Source: an uncultured Paraglaciecola sp.
Lineage (GTDB): Bacteria; Pseudomonadota; Gammaproteobacteria; Enterobacterales; Alteromonadaceae
Assembly (NCBI RefSeq): GCF_913020055.1
Contig: NZ_CAJWCF010000051.1
Span: 1-34,567 of the forward strand
DNA: 34,567 nt
Reading direction: 5' to 3'
Part shown: positions 34,491 through 34,567 of the stretch, one piece after another
Position numbering within the stretch: the first letter of the stretch is position 1
Layout of the letters: each line of letters starts with the position of its first letter
Translations under genes and position numbers: made by a program
The notes under the pieces: generated by a model
What the model saw: only the letters and a program-made list of their open reading frames with translations
What the model was told of the DNA's origin: nothing
Database searches by the model: none

Positions 34491-34567
34491 GCGGGAGTGG
34501 TGGAATTGGTAGACACGCTGGATTTAGGTTCCAGTGCTTCACGGCGTGAGAGTTCGAGTCTCTCCTT
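34491..34567 (+). tRNA. tRNA-Leu (TAG), cut by the window end
   Basis: It starts GCGGGAG with the TGGTGGAATTGGTAGACACG D region of class II leucine tRNAs. The anticodon stem CTGGA/TCCAG encloses TTTAGGT, anticodon TAG at 34525-34527. A long variable arm (TGCTTCACGGCGTGA) and T arm follow. The 3' acceptor strand and CCA lie beyond the window. It is 27 bases after tRNA-Met in the same operon. Confidence 0.94.

Noticed and set aside
1-34567. CRISPR array, insertion sequence, prophage or toxin-antitoxin pair
   Set aside because: I saw no regularly spaced repeats, transposase or integrase motifs, phage structural genes or paired small toxin-antitoxin frames on either strand.

Overview
This window looks like a chromosomal segment of a marine gammaproteobacterium of the Alteromonadales, near Alteromonas, Glaciecola or Paraglaciecola. 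The basis is gene order and protein character (hemA-prfA-prmC-sirB2-sirB1, bioA/bioBFCD, lolB-ispE-tRNA-Gln-prs-rplY-pth-ychF, class II DAHP synthase) and moderate AT-richness. Genus is inferred, not proven. Most of the window is housekeeping sequence. I found no CRISPR array, phage, insertion sequence or new multi-gene system.

Layout. Bases 1-5334: the tail of an unknown gene, the ferrous iron operon feoAB behind a likely Fur site, a class II DAHP synthase, a low-molecular-weight protein tyrosine phosphatase, and divergent pepE. Bases 5369-10969: a block of four successive broken genes on the minus strand. They are a remnant of a small DUF6090-like membrane protein, a periplasmic substrate-binding-like protein with an in-frame TAG, a GH115 alpha-glucuronidase broken by a frameshift and a TAG, and a GH43 glycosidase with an early TAA. 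An apparently intact GPH-family sugar symporter (11037-12506) and an intact D-mannonate dehydratase (14401-15609) remain nearby, with a MATE exporter between them. This reads as a glucuronoxylan-utilisation locus that has lost its hydrolases.

Bases 16021-21297: a complete bioBFCD operon divergent from bioA, with a BirA-type operator between them. bioA appears to start at TTG almost on top of the operator. Bases 21327-27625: the minus-strand hemA-prfA-prmC-sirB2-sirB1 group (tetrapyrrole synthesis, translation termination), with a REC/DUF3369/HD-GYP response regulator inserted between prmC and sirB2. Bases 27768-33032: the plus-strand lolB-ispE-tRNA-Gln-prs-rplY-pth-ychF group. A decayed second copy of tRNA-Gln lies just upstream of prs.

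Bases 33059-34567: two small hypothetical genes, a 760-base gene-free stretch carrying a perfect 25-bp inverted repeat nested in an outer 9-bp repeat, then a strong promoter driving tRNA-Met(CAT) and tRNA-Leu(TAG), the latter cut by the window end. The most interesting items are the clustered pseudogenes, the tRNA-Gln remnant, the long palindrome, and the extra HD-GYP gene in a conserved operon.
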